64,000 nt of DNA from Capra hircus (lineage: Eukaryota > Chordata > Mammalia > Artiodactyla > Bovidae): positions 31,507,550 through 31,571,549 of the forward strand of contig NC_030817.1 of NCBI RefSeq assembly GCF_001704415.2, given 5' to 3'. Positions within the stretch are counted from its first letter, which is position 1. Each line of letters starts with the position of its first letter. The position numbers were made by a program, and so were the translations under genes. The notes beneath the pieces were generated by a model. It was given only the letters and a program-made list of their open reading frames with translations. It did no database searches and had not been told where the DNA came from. Positions 1 to 11,122 of the stretch are shown here, piece after piece.

Positions 1-19
1 CCCAGCATCAGGGTCTTTT
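1..19 (-). mobile_element. Edge of a further BovB copy, cut by the window start
   Basis: CCCAGCATCAGGGTCTTTT matches the minus-strand BovB segment that recurs in other copies here (CCCAGCATCAGAGTCTTTTC). The match stops at about 19. Short, so tentative. Confidence 0.4.
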
Positions 20-240
20 TCATAAACCTAAGTAAATAGAAATGAATTTACTCTGGTCTATTAGGACATAACATTGCATAAATTTTTTTTTTCCAATTTA
101 ACTTTCTTTTTGCTTTCCTAGTTGATGTAATGTTTTTGTATTCCTGCATGTCTACATATTTTAAAAGAGCTGATAAAAAATGTATTTGTTCCCAGTTAAG
201 CTAGTTAATCAACCTCTTCGCAAAAATTTTCCTGAGCAAC
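20..240. other. AT-rich sequence, nothing identified
   Basis: Between two BovB pieces; contains T-rich runs and no open frame or repeat that I can name. Confidence 0.5.
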
Positions 241-1023
241 AGTTCAGTTCAGTTCAGTCGCTCAGTTGTGTCTGACTCTTTGCGACCCCATGAATCGCAG
301 CACGCCAGGCCTCCCTGTCTATCACCAACTCCCGGAGTTCTCTCAGACTCACGTCCATCGAATCCATGATGCCATCCAGCCATCTCATCCTCGGTCGTCC
401 CCCTCTCCTCCTGCCCCCAATCTCTCCCAACATCAGAGTCTTTTCCAATGAGTCAGCTCTTCGCATGAGGTGGCCAAAGTACTGGAGCTTCAGCTTTAGC
501 ATCATTCCTTCCAGAGAAATCCCAGGGCTGATCTCCTTCAGAATAGACTGGTTGCATCTCCTTGCAGTCCAAGGGACTCTCAAGAGTCTTCTCCAACACC
601 ACAGTTCAAACGCATCAATTCTTTGGCACTCAGCCTTCTTCACAGTCCAACTCTCACATCCATACATGACCACAGGAAAAACCATAGCCTTGACTAGACG
701 GACCTTAGTCGGCAAAGTAATGTCTCTGCTTTTGAATATACTATCTAGGTTGGTTATAACTTTTCTTCCAAGGAGTAAGCATCTTTTAATTTCATGGCTG
801 CAGTCACCATCTGCAGTGATTTTGGAACCCCCAAAAAATAAAGTCTGACACTGTTTCCACTGTTTCCCTGTCTATTTCCCATGAAGTGATGGGACCAGAT
901 GCCATGATCTTTGTTTTCTGAATGTTGAGCTTTAAGCCAACTTTTTCACTCTCCTCTTTCACTTTCATCAAGAGGCTTTTTAGTTCCTCTTCACTTTCTG
1001 CCATAAGGGTGGTGTCATCTGCA
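241..1023 (-). mobile_element. BovB 3' fragment (RT C-terminal half)
   Basis: Minus-strand BovB with the young-type tail (TTCAG repeats at 241-256). Conceptual translation of 254-715 is the open C-terminal part of the BovB ORF (MYGCESWTVKKAE, LKLQYFGHLMRR, RMRWLDGI), and 804-1004 continues upstream in another frame (ESEEELKSLLMKVKEES, LNIQKTKIMASGPITSWEI), so at least one frameshift separates them. Truncated at 5' just before the YADD motif region. Confidence 0.93.
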
Positions 1024-1361
1024 ACATGTAGAGTAAAAAAAGTCAGTCAGGAGTGGATTTTGTTTTATATCAGTAATTGGAATAGATGTCAGACAAAACC
1101 TGAAATTAAACATAGTGTTGGATTTAGCATGAAACGGATAACAGTCTATCAAAAAAATAAGAAATCAAGTGCTTGTGTACCAAAGCGTTCAAGTCAATAA
1201 GAGAGGTAAACTTGAGGTCAGTGCTGTCATAAGTTCTATATTATAGAGTCCAGATTGTTCTTTGCTTTGGAGCCAAAAACACTGATGAACTTTGAATCTA
1301 CAACTTACCTTTTAAATGATCAAACTGTAGGTGCGATAGACAAATATTTGACAACCAGTAT
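1024..1361. other. No gene identified
   Basis: Single-copy-looking AT-rich sequence between a BovB fragment and a SINE pair; no coding signal. Confidence 0.5.
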
Positions 1362-1480
1362 GGTTTTCTTGGTAGCTCAGGTGGTAAAGGATCAGCCTGT
1401 AATGAAGGAGACCCCAGTTCAATTCCTGGGTCAGGAAGATCCCCTGGAGAAGGGATAGGCTACCCACTCTTGCATTCTTG
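1362..1480 (+). mobile_element. Bov-tA SINE, 3'-truncated
   Basis: tRNA-Glu-derived SINE head: TGGTAGCTCAGGTGG resembles an A box and AGTTCAATTCC a B box. It stops after TGCATTCTTG, where a second copy begins. Confidence 0.88.
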
Positions 1481-1481
1481 G

Positions 1482-1684
1482 GCTTCCCTGGTGGTTCAGA
1501 TGGTAAAGAATCCGCCTGCAATGTGGGAGACTGGGTTTGATCCCTGGGTTGGAAAGATACCCTGGAGGAGGGCATGGCAACCCACTCCAGTATTCTTGCC
1601 TGGAGAAGCCCCATGGACAGAGGATCCTGGCCGGCTACAGTCCATGGGGTCTCAGAGTCAGACAGGACTGAGGGACTAAGCACA
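1482..1684 (+). mobile_element. Bov-tA SINE
   Basis: Complete tRNA-related head (GCTTCCCTGGTGGTTCAG, B box TTTGATCCC) and BovB-like tail ending GGACTGAGGGACTAAGCAC. Lies directly behind a truncated copy in the same orientation, so the pair is either a nested insertion or a dimer. Confidence 0.93.
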
Positions 1685-1737
1685 TGGATGGACACAGATG
1701 CCATGCTGGCTATCTTAAAATGCATTTTGGGGTGCCT

Positions 1738-2620
1738 CTTGCTTATTTAACTTATGTGCAGAGTACATCATGTGAAATGCTGGGCTGGATGAAGCACAAG
1801 CTGGAATCAAGATTGCCAGGAGAAAGATCAATAACCTCAGATATGCAGATGACACCACCCTTATGGAAGAAAGTGAAGAAGAACTAAAGAGCCTCTTGAT
1901 GAAAGTGAAAGTGGAGGGTGAAAAGTTGTCTTAAAATTTCAGCATTCACAAAACTAAGATCATGGCATCCAGTCCCGCCAGTTCATGGCAAATAGATGGG
2001 GAAACAATGGAAAGAGTGAGAGACTTTATTTTTGGGGGGCTCTGAAATCACTGCAGATGGTGACTGCAGCCATGATATCAAAAGATGCCTGCTCCTTGGA
2101 AGAAAAGCTATGACCAACCTAGACAGCATATTAAAAAGCAGAGACATTACCAACAAAGGTCCATCTAGTCAAAGCTATGGTTTTTCCAGTAGTCATGTAT
2201 GGATGTGAGAGTTGGACTGTGAAGAAGGCTGAGTGCTGAAGAACTGATGCTTTTGAACTGTGGTGTTGGAGAAGACTCTTGAGAGTCCCTTGGACTGCAA
2301 GGAGATCCAACCACTCCATCCTAAAGGAAATCAGTCCTGAATATTCATTGAAAGGACTGATGCTGAAGCTGAAACTCCGATACTTCGGCCACCTGATGTG
2401 AAGAACTGACTCATTAGAAAAGACCCTGATGCCGGGAAAGACTGAAGGTCGGCGGAGAAGGGGACAACAGGGGATGAGTTGGTTGGATGGCATCACTGAT
2501 GCAATAGACATGAGTTTGAGTGAGCTCTGGGAATTGGTGATGGACAGGGAAGCCTGGCGTGCTGCAGTCCATGGGGTCGCAAAGAGTCAGACACGACTGA
2601 CTGACTGAACCGAACTGAAC
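1738..2620 (+). mobile_element. BovB fragment with YADD region and 3' end
   Basis: Plus-strand BovB starting at the LFNLYAEYIM codons and running to the 3' tail (CTGAACCGAACTGAAC). The catalytic YADD codons are visible near 1840-1851 (TATGCAGATGAC). Stops and frameshifts (for example TGA after GAAGGCTGAGTGC) break the ORF. Confidence 0.92.
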
Positions 2621-3642
2621 CTGGCTGAATAAATATCCATCCTAATAATGCGGAAACTGACAGATGGTTCACATGGAATGAAATTCCCTCCTTGGCCCGT
2701 TTAAAAAGGAAGCTACTCCTTTGGAAGAAAGTTAATGTGACTGACTTGCTCCTCAAACAGCACAGCTGACATGAAAAGAGAGCATGTTGCTCCTGAAGAG
2801 ATTCTCTGTTTTTGAACTTTTAAAATATGTTGGCATTCTGATTGTCAACACTATGTAGAAAAGATGTGGAGACTGCAATTTGAAAGTACCTGTCTGCTTA
2901 GTGTACCTTGAAACATCAACAGCCATACATGAGACTCATGGAGAAAGTACGGAGACTTTTTAAGTGCTGGCCTCCCTGACTGATGAACCTAGCTATGCTT
3001 TTCAACTGTATTGCAGACGCCACCAGTCCAGCAGGAGGCAGCGTTGCTGTTACACAGTAGAAAGGGAAAGAATAAACTTTGTTTCACCTGGTCCCCTGGG
3101 CATCTTTTAGTATTCTCCCGCCTAACTTGACAGTAAAGAGTAAGTGCTCCGAGGAAAGCATAGTGAGCAGGGATTTCGCTTACCCGGTAATGAAAGTCTA
3201 GGTCACCTGAGTAGGTAAGCCATCTAGATTAGCAGAAGTTCTAGCTGAGGGAGAGGGGGATTTGAGATGTTTGAGAGGAAGAAGATGCTGAATATTCACT
3301 GCAGCTCTGAGATCAACTGCTATAGTGGGATCATCCCACTAATGTTTATCCCATAAGTTTCCCAAGGGAAAGAGACCAACCAGAATCACATGGAAGCTGT
3401 ACCCCTATGGAACAAATGTTTTATACAAACCAACTGATTCCACTCCGTGGCAGGGGTGAACTGTGGTGGATGCTGTGACACCATGTCCAGATACCCACTT
3501 CTAGACCAAATCACTCATTTCTTTAGCTGGCAGATGTGTTACCTATTGATGGTTCATAACTAATCCCTCCCCAAGATGAAAGGGATTGTTTTACCCAGAA
3601 TATGCCCACTCCCAGGGGTAGCCTATATCCAACTCCTGGTCA
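2621..3642. other. No gene identified
   Basis: Single-copy-looking sequence of mixed composition. No repeat family named and no open frame with coding character. Confidence 0.5.
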
Positions 3643-3859
3643 GTTTTGTTGTTCAGTGCTAAGTCGTGCCCGACTCTGCGACCTGGTGGGCTATAGCACG
3701 CCAGGCTCCTCCGTCCTTCACTATCTCCCGGCAGTGTCTATTGAGTCGGTGATGCTATCATGTCTCAAATTCATACCTGTTGAGTCGGTGATGCTGTCTA
3801 ACCATCTCATCCTCTGACACCCCTTTCTTGTTTTGCCTTCAGTCTTTCCCAGCATCTGG
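3643..3859 (-). mobile_element. Old BovB 3' end with an internal duplication
   Basis: Minus-strand BovB terminus of the (GTT)n-tail type (TTTTGTTGTTCAGT). Within it the segment TTGAGTCGGTGATGCT occurs twice (about 3741 and 3780) separated by a partly repeated spacer, which other BovB copies here do not show. Confidence 0.85.
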
Positions 3860-4389
3860 TCAGTATAAGGGTACAAAAATCCAGGCTTCTTACCTTAATT
3901 TGGGACAGCTCTGAAGGACAATCCCAGCTCTGAAGCTTCTGTGGGTTCTGCTGAGGCCATTCCTGAAATTTCACCACAGTTCAGCTTCTTTCATCCATCC
4001 TGCTTCCTTAATGCCTCACAATTTTTACTTCTGAAAATAAAAATGTACTCATACTATACTATACAATAAACTTCCTACATAACGAATTTCTTTCCTGAGA
4101 AATAGGATGTAAGCTTTCCCTAATAACTATTTTTCTTATTTTGGACTTCTTTTCCATTGTGAGTTTTTCCTTATTGGAATAGACACTTATTATGGATTTG
4201 ACTTCTCTGCTTGTCATGTTTTGCCAAGAACACCATCTGCTCATTTACTGAATGTCCAGTTATCAAGTTAAACCAAACAACATTACTTCTAAGAAAATTC
4301 AACTTACAATGAAAGAAGTAAGACAGTTGACTAATATTCATGGAATTTGCTAGTCTTGTGACCACCCCAAACAATTGGCTTTATGAAAT
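3860..4389. other. No gene identified
   Basis: AT-rich intergenic sequence. Short open frames on the minus strand at 4059-4374 lack family resemblance. Confidence 0.5.
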
Positions 4390-4948
4390 ATTGGAGTTAT
4401 TTTTTTTGCTGTTCGTTTGTTATTGAAGTATAAATGGTTTGCAATGCTGTGTTAATTTAAGGTGTTCAACAAAGTGATTCAATTATACATATGTGTATAT
4501 ACATAATATATTTCAAATTCTTTTCCCTTATAGGCTATTAAAAATATTGAGTATAGTTCCCTGGGTTATATAATAGGTCCTTGTTAATTATCTATCTTAT
4601 ATATAGCAGTGAGTATATGTTAATCCAAACTGCTAATTTATCCCCCTTACTTGCCTGGTAACAATAAGTTTGGTTTTATGTTTGTGGGTCTAATTATGCC
4701 ATGTAAATGTTTGTTTGTATCACTTTTTTTAGATTCCACATATAAGCAATATCATATTCAGCAATATCATACTTCACTTAGTATGATCTCTAGGTCTATT
4801 CATGTTGCTACCAATGGCATCACCTTATACTTTTTGTGACTGAGTCATATTCCATTGTATGAATATGTACCGCATCTTCTTTCTTCATCTGTCAATGGAT
4901 ATTTAGGTTGTTTCCATGTCTTAGCTGTTGTAAAGAGTGCTGCAATGA
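4390..4948 (-). mobile_element. L1 3' end (minus strand)
   Basis: Matches the antisense of an L1 3' UTR and ORF2 end as I recall it: GTTCCCTGGGTTATATAATA, then GATTCCACATATAAGCAATA, CATATTCCATTGTATGAATA, GGATATTTAGGTTGTTTCCA. Diverged; coding frame lost. Confidence 0.85.
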
Positions 4949-5358
4949 CCCTAATAACTATTTTAAACATTTGTGGAAAACTGTTATGTTTGTGACAGAT
5001 TTTTATCAAAAATATGCTAGAAATATGCTATGGTTGAGTTTATCTAGTTTAGCAAACCTTAGTAAAACAAATGTTAGGATTTAACGAAAGAACGATGTTT
5101 GGTAATTCTAAATCACTAGGCACACACTCTAAACACCGCTCTTTTAAAGTTGTGTTTTGATAGGTATTAATATATGTTCAGTCAAATAAACTGCTTTAGT
5201 TCTTTTCATAACATTCGACACTCATAAACACCAATATGATAATGATCTCACTTTTCAAAATTTTTAATTTATCAAAAATTGTAGCTAAGCTTTGTAGTCG
5301 TGAAACACATTGTTAGGCCTTAGGTTACGCTTTTCAACCTCCTACTTGCAGTCTGTGT
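4949..5358. other. No gene identified
   Basis: AT-rich single-copy-looking sequence with no recognised feature. Confidence 0.5.
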
Positions 5359-5591
5359 GCTGTGCTAAGTTGCTTCAGTCCTGTCCGACCCTTTGCAACC
5401 CTGTGGACTGTGGCCCACAAGGCTCCTCCATCCACGGGATTCTCCAGGCAGGAACACTGGAGTGGGCTGCCATGCCCTCCTCCAGGGGATCTTCCCGACC
5501 CAGGGAAGAACCAGGGTCTCTCACATCTCCCTCATTGTCAGGCAGGTTCTTTACTACTAGCGCCACCTGGCTTCCCTGGTGGCTCGGATGC
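5359..5591 (-). mobile_element. Bov-tA SINE with an inverted head fragment
   Basis: Minus-strand Bov-tA from the tail (GTGCTAAGTTGCTTCAGTC) to the tRNA head (GCGCCACCTGG near 5570). Directly after it, 5572-5591 reads CTTCCCTGGTGGCTCGGATG, the first 20 bases of a Bov-tA in the opposite orientation, a fold-back at the 5' end of the SINE. Confidence 0.88.
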
Positions 5592-5779
5592 TTTCAGTAG
5601 TTGGTTTAATTTGTCCAACCTTAAAAATGTTGTTGAAACTTTATTTCTCTAAATGAAAGATTTTATGTTAGATGACTTAAGCATTTCACAACCTCTTTGA
5701 AATTAACAAGGCCTGAGATATAGTAAATAATAAAGTAACATTGTAAAAGTTTTATAGCATTTTTAATAGTTTGATATAT

Positions 5780-6053
5780 CGTTTATACACCATGTAAGTC
5801 ACTCTTTGTACAATTTAGCAGGTTATGGTATATTCATAAACTTGGGCAACCATTATCACTAGCTGACTTTAGAACTTTTCATCACCTTAAAAAGAAACCC
5901 CACACCCATTAGCAGTCACTCCTCGCGTCTCTCTCTCCCAGCTTTTGGCAACCACTAACCTCCTTTGTCTGTGGATTGGCCTATCATGGACATTCCATTT
6001 TTATGCAATCATAATCATGTTTTAATTTGGTGATTGGGTTTTTCACTTAGCAT
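5780..6053 (-). mobile_element. Ancient L1 (L1M-type) 3' part, left piece
   Basis: Old L1 3' UTR (antisense): GTTTATACACCATGTAAGTC, CACTAGCTGACTTTAGAAC, AACCACTAACCTCC, ATGCAATCATAATCATG. It is interrupted at 6053 by a younger L1 and resumes after about 7393. Confidence 0.75.
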
Positions 6054-7150
6054 ATCTTCAAAAAAATTATTGTATTGAAGTATCGTTGATTTACTGTGAT
6101 TTTCTCCTATATAGCAAGGTGATTCAGTTATACATATATAAACATTCTTTTTCATATTCTTTTCCATTATGATTTATCACAGGATGTTGAACCTAGTTCC
6201 CCGTACTACATGGTAGGACCTTGTTGTTTATCCATTCTATATGTAATAACTTGCAGCTGCTGATCCCCAGCTCCCTGTCCATCCCTCCCCTACCACCCTC
6301 TTCCTTGGCCACCACAAGCCTGTTCTCTATGTCTGTGAGTCTGTTTCTGTTTCATTGATAAGTTCATTTGTGTCAGATTTTAATATTTGTCTTTAGTGTT
6401 TGTCTTTCTCTTTCTGACTTCACTTACTCTGATAATCTCTAGGTTGATCCATGTTGCTGCAAAAGACATTATTTCACACTCTTTTATGGCTGAGTAGTAT
6501 TCCACGGTACGCATGTGCAATACCTGCTTTATCCATTCATCTGTCTATAGACATTTAGATTCTTTCCATGTCTTGGCTGTTGTAAATAGTGCTGCAGTGA
6601 ATATTGGGGTGAATGCATCTTTTTGAATTTGAATGACAGTTTTGTTTGGATATATGCCCAGGCTGGGCAGGATCATATGAAGCTCTACTTTTAGTTTTTT
6701 GAGGAACCTCCATACTGTTTTCCATAGTGCCTGCACCAATTTACATTCCCACAGTGGTATAGGAGGGTTCCCTTTTCTCTACACCCTCTCCAGAACTTGT
6801 TCTTTGTAGTTGTTTTTTAAATGATGGTCATTCTGACTGGTGTGAGGTAGTACCTCTTGGTAGTTCTGATTCACATTTTTGTAATGATTAGCAATGTTGA
6901 ACATCTTTTTATATGCTTGTTGGCCATTTGTATGTCTTCTTTGGAGAAACATATATTCAGGTCGCCTGCCTGGTTTTTTTTTTTTTTTTTTTCGTTTGGG
7001 TTGTTTGCTTTTTTCTTGAGTTCTATGAACTGTCTGTTTGTTTTAGAAACTGAGCCTTTGTTGGTTCCATCATTTGCAAGTATTTTCTCCCAGTCTGAAG
7101 GGTGTCTTTTGACTTTACCCATGTTTTCCTTTGTTGTTCAACAGCTTGTA
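6054..7150 (-). mobile_element. L1 3' end nested in an older L1
   Basis: Antisense L1 3' UTR and ORF2 end: CTTTATCCATTCATCTGTCT, TGGATATATGCCCAGGCTGG, AACCTCCATACTGTTTTCCA, CACACCCTCTCC-like and GTGTGAGGTAGTACCTC. Flanked by a 13-base target-site duplication TTTCACTTAGCAT at 6041-6053 and 7151-7163. A 19-base T run sits at 6974-6992. Confidence 0.88.
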
Positions 7151-7163
7151 TTTCACTTAGCAT

Positions 7164-7392
7164 TTGTTGTTCAGTTGCTAAGCCGTGTCCAACCCTTTGT
7201 GACCCCATGGGCTGTAGCCCACCAGGCTTCCCTGTCATCCACTATCTCCGAGAGTCTGTCCATTGAGTTGGTGATGCTATCTAACTGTCTCGTCCTCTGC
7301 CACTCCCTTCTCCTTTTGCCTTCAATCTTTCCCAGCATCAGGATCTTTTCCAATGAACTGGATTTTTGCATCAGGTGGCTGAAGTATCAGAA
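7164..7392 (-). mobile_element. BovB 3' fragment, (GTT)n-tail type
   Basis: Minus-strand BovB terminus starting TTGTTGTTCAGTTGCTAAG and running to about the QYFGHLM codons. It sits exactly at the right-hand duplication of the nested L1. Confidence 0.88.
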
Positions 7393-7870
7393 CTTCACCT
7401 TATTTTCAAGCTTTATCCATGTTATAATGTGTCAGTACTTCATTCTTTTTATTGCTTTCCCCTTTAATTGCTGAATAACATTCCATTGTATGGATATTCC
7501 ATGTTTTGTTCATCCATCAGCTAATGAATGGGTTGTGTTGTTTTGTTCCCACTTTTTAGCTATTATGAACAATGCTATTATTAATGTTATGAGTTTTATG
7601 TGGATATATGTTTTAGTTTCTCTTAAGTATATACCTTGGAGTGAAATGTTGGGTTATACAGTAACTCTGTTTAGTATTTTGAAGAACTGCTAAATTTTTC
7701 CAAAGTGGCTGTACCATTTTCTATTTTCATCAGCAGTGTGTGAGGGTTTTGATTTCTCCATGTTCTCCCCTACACTTGTTATGGATTATTATTGTGAATA
7801 TCAGCCACCTAGTCAGCATGAAGTGGTATCTCAGTGTGGTTTTGATTAGCATTTCCCTGGTGGCTAATAA
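7393..7870 (-). mobile_element. Ancient L1 (L1M-type), right piece
   Basis: Continuation of the old L1 from 5780: TTCAAGCTTTATCCATG, AACATTCCATTGTATGGAT, AATGTTGGGTTATACAGTAA, CAAAGTGGCTGTACCATTTT. ORF2 antisense, heavily mutated. Confidence 0.75.
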
Positions 7871-8256
7871 TGGTCCTGTGAAGGATAATGAAGGGAAAAA
7901 AATGGATGTTTAACTTGGAAAAAGGAAGATTTGGGCAGGAGAGCCTAATATTAGCTGTCTTTCAGTGTTGGAATAGAGAGGCAGAATTTTATTTATTTAC
8001 AGATGTACAGAGAGGTGATGTAAAATAGTGAAATTTAGCTCTGTGTAAATGCAAAGTCTAATGAACAGATTGAACAGGGAAACAGTAGGTCCCCATTCCC
8101 TAGGGATGTTCAAGCAAATGGTGTAGAAGGATTCTGTAAGGGCTACTCGAATATGCTGTGGTTTGTAAACCTGTGTGGCAAATTTACAAAGTGTATTGTG
8201 GTTTTTTTTTAAACCATGCATAGATAATCTTGGCAAGAACATTGTTTCAAGTCAAG
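7871..8256. other. No gene identified
   Basis: Single-copy-looking sequence between an old L1 and a BovB; short frames only. Confidence 0.5.
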
Positions 8257-10550
8257 TTGTTGTTGTTCAGTTGCCCAGTTGTGTCCAGCTCTTTGCAACC
8301 CCATGGACTGCAGCACGCCAGGCCTCCCTGCCCCTCACCAACTCCTGAAGTTTGCCCAAATTCATGCCGATTGCATCAGTGATGCCATCCAGCCACCTCA
8401 TCCTCTGTCGCCCTCTTCTTCTTTCCTCCATCTTTCCCAGCATCAGGGACTTTCCCAACGAGTCAGTTATTTGCATCAGATGACCAAAATACTGGAGCTT
8501 CAGCTTCAGCATCAGTCCTTCCAGTGAGTATTCAGGGTTGATTTCTCTAAAGATTGACTGGCTTGATCTCCTTAGTGTCCAAGGGACTTTCAGGAGTCTT
8601 CTACAGCACCACAGTTTGAAGGCATCAATTCTTTGGTGCTCTGCCTTCTTTCGGTACAGCTCTCACAACTATAAGTGGCTACTGGGAAACAATAGTGCTG
8701 ACTCTGCATACATCTGTTGGCAAAGTGATATCTTTGCTTTTTAACACACTGTCTAGGCTTATCATAGCTTTCCTTTCAAGGAGCGAGGATCTTTTGATTT
8801 CATGGCTGCAGTCACTGTCCACAATGATTTTGGAGCCAAAGAAAATAGAATCTGTCATTGCTTCTATTTTTTTTCCCAGCCATTTACTGTGAAGTGATAG
8901 GATCATATGCCATGATCTTAGATTTTTGAATGTTGAATTTTAAGCCAGCTTTTTCACTCTCCTCTTTCACCCTCATGAAAAGGCTCTTCAGTTCCTCTTC
9001 ACTTTTTGCCATTAGAGTGGTATGATCTTCATAGCTAAGATTGTTGATATTTCTCCTGGCAGTCTTGATTCTAGCTTGTGCTTCATACAGCCTGGCATTT
9101 TGCATGATGTATCCTGCATATCAAGTTAAATAACCAGGGTGATGATATACAGCCTTGAAGTACTCCTTTCCCAATTTTGAACCAATCCATTGTTCCATGT
9201 CAGGTTCTAACTACTGCTTGTTGACCTCATACAGGTTTTGCAGGAGGTAGGTCAGGTGGTCTGGTATTCCCATCTCTTGAAGAATTTTCCACAGTTTATT
9301 GTGATCCACACAGTCAAAGGCTTTGGCATAGTATATGAAGCCGAAGTAGATGTTTTTCTGGAATTCCCTTGTTTTTCTGTGATCCAGTGAATGTTGGCAA
9401 TTTGATCTCTGGTTCTTCTGCCTTTTCTAAATCCATCTTGTACATCTGGAAGTTCTTGGTTCACGTACTGTTGAAGCCTCGCTTGAGGGATTTTGAGCAT
9501 CACCTTACTAGCATGGAAAGTGAGTGCAACTGTCTCATAGTTTGAACATTCTTCAGCACTGCCTTTCTTTGGAATTGAGATGAAAACTGATATTTTCCTG
9601 TCCTGTGGTCATTGCTGAGTTTTCCAAATTTGCTGACATATTGAGTGCAACACTTTGATAGTATTATCTGTTTGAAATAGTTCAGCTGAAATTCCATCAC
9701 CTCCACTAGCCTTGTTTATAGTAATGCTTCCTAAGGCCCACTTGACTTCAGACTCCAGGATGAAGTCACTCTAGGTGAGTGACCACACCATCATGGTATC
9801 TGGGTCACTGAGACTTTTTTGTATAGTTCTGTGTATCCTTGGCCACCTCTTTTTAATCTCTTCTGCTTCTGTTAGGTCCTTGCTGTTTCTGTCCTTTATC
9901 ACGCCCTTCCTTGCATGAAGTGTTCCCTTGATATCTCCAATTCTCATGAAATCTCTAGTCTTTCCCATCCTATTGTTTTCCTCTCCTCCTTTGCACTGTT
10001 CATTTAAGGCCTTCTTATCTCTCCTTGCTATTCTGTGGAACTCTCCATTCACTTGGGTGTATCTTTCCCTTTCTCCCTTCCTTTTTGCTTTTCTTTTTTC
10101 CTTAGCTATCTGTAAAGCCTCCTCAGACAACCACTTTGCCCTATTGCATTTATTTTTCTTTGGGGATAGATTTTTGTCACTGACTCCTGAATAATGTTAT
10201 GAACCCTTCCATAGTTCTTCAGGCACTCTGTTTACCAGATCTAATCCCTGAATCTACTCATCACCTCCACTGTATAATCATAAGGAATTTGATTTAGGTC
10301 ATATCTGAATATCCTAGTGGTTTTCCCTACTTTCATCAATTTAATCCTGAATTTTGCAATAAGGAGCTCATGATCTGAGCCACAGTCAGCTCAAAGTCTT
10401 GTTTTCACTAACTGTATAGAGTTTCTTCATCCTTGGCTGCAAAGAATGTAATCAATCTGATTATAGTATTGACCATTTGGTGTAGTCCGTGTGTAGATGT
10501 CTCTTATGTTGTTGGAAAATGGTGTTTGCTATGACTAGTGTGTTCTTTTG
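8257..10550 (-). mobile_element. Long BovB copy, endonuclease C-terminus to 3' end
   Basis: About 2.3 kb of minus-strand BovB of the (GTT)n-tail type. From right to left on the gene strand: endonuclease end (GADCGSDHELL-type codons, degraded, near 10370), linker (KRWPRIHRTIQK at 9771-10130), RT fingers and palm (MLKIPQARLQQYVNQELPDVQDGF at 9252-9503), thumb (SEEELKSLFMRVKEESE at 8884-9105) and the C-terminal block (QYFGHLMQ at 8267-8512). Many frameshifts and stops; clearly older than the TTCAG-tailed copies. Confidence 0.93.
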
Positions 10551-10624
10551 ACATGGTATGTGGTATGCGTATCTGTGTGTGTGTGTATACATGTGTGTAT
10601 ATATATATATCTCAGTAACTACTT
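10551..10624. repeat. TG/TA microsatellite
   Basis: Alternating TG then TA tract (GTGTGTGTGTATACATG, TATATATATAT) between two BovB pieces of opposite orientation. Confidence 0.8.
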
Positions 10625-10850
10625 GTTACTGAAGCTCCATTACTTTGGCTATCTGATGTGACAAGCCGACTGGAAAAGCCCCTGATGCTGGGAAAGACTG
10701 AAGCAAGAGGAGAAGGGGACGACAGAGGATGAGATGGTTGGATGGCCTCACTGACTCAATGGACATGAGTTTGAGCAAACTCTGGGAGATAGTGGACAAG
10801 GAAGCCTGGCATGCCGTAGTCCATGGGGTCACAAAGAGTCAGACTTGACT
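10625..10850 (+). mobile_element. BovB 3' fragment, opposite orientation
   Basis: Plus-strand BovB from the LQYFGHLM codons to GAGTCAGACTTGACT; its tail is missing because a Bov-A2 SINE begins directly at 10851. The only BovB 3' terminus within several kb in this orientation. Confidence 0.88.
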
Positions 10851-11122
10851 GCTGCTGCTGCTAAGTCACTTCAGTCATGTCTGACTCTGTGTGATCCCAT
10901 AGATGGCAGCCTACCAGGCTCCCCTGTCCCTGGGATTCTCCAGGCAAGAACACTGGAGTGGGTTGCCATGTCCTTCTCCAATGCATGAAAGTGAAAAGTG
11001 AAAGTGAAGTCGCTCAGTCGTGTCTGACTCTTAGCGACCCCATGTACTGCAGCGCACCAGGCTCCTCCGTGCATGGGATTTTCCAGGCAAGAGTACTGGA
11101 GTGGGGTGCCATTGCCTTCTCC
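10851..11122 (-). mobile_element. Bov-A2 SINE
   Basis: Dimeric Bov-A2 in minus orientation: (CTG)n head on the plus strand, then two related units each with CCAGGCAAGA.TACTGGAGTG, joined by CAATGCATGAAAGTGAAAAG. Confidence 0.93.

Noticed and set aside
254..715. 153-codon open frame that looks like a gene
   Set aside because: It is the C-terminal part of the BovB ORF, with the BovB tail at its end and many sister copies in the window. The same holds for the frames at 14123-14512, 18582-19037, 22634-22963, 29438-29785, 52185-52670, 54447-55007 and 55614-56111.
1482..1684. tRNA gene-like A and B boxes
   Set aside because: They belong to the tRNA-derived head of a Bov-tA SINE; the molecule does not close into a tRNA. 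The same applies to the other Bov-tA and CHR-2 copies.
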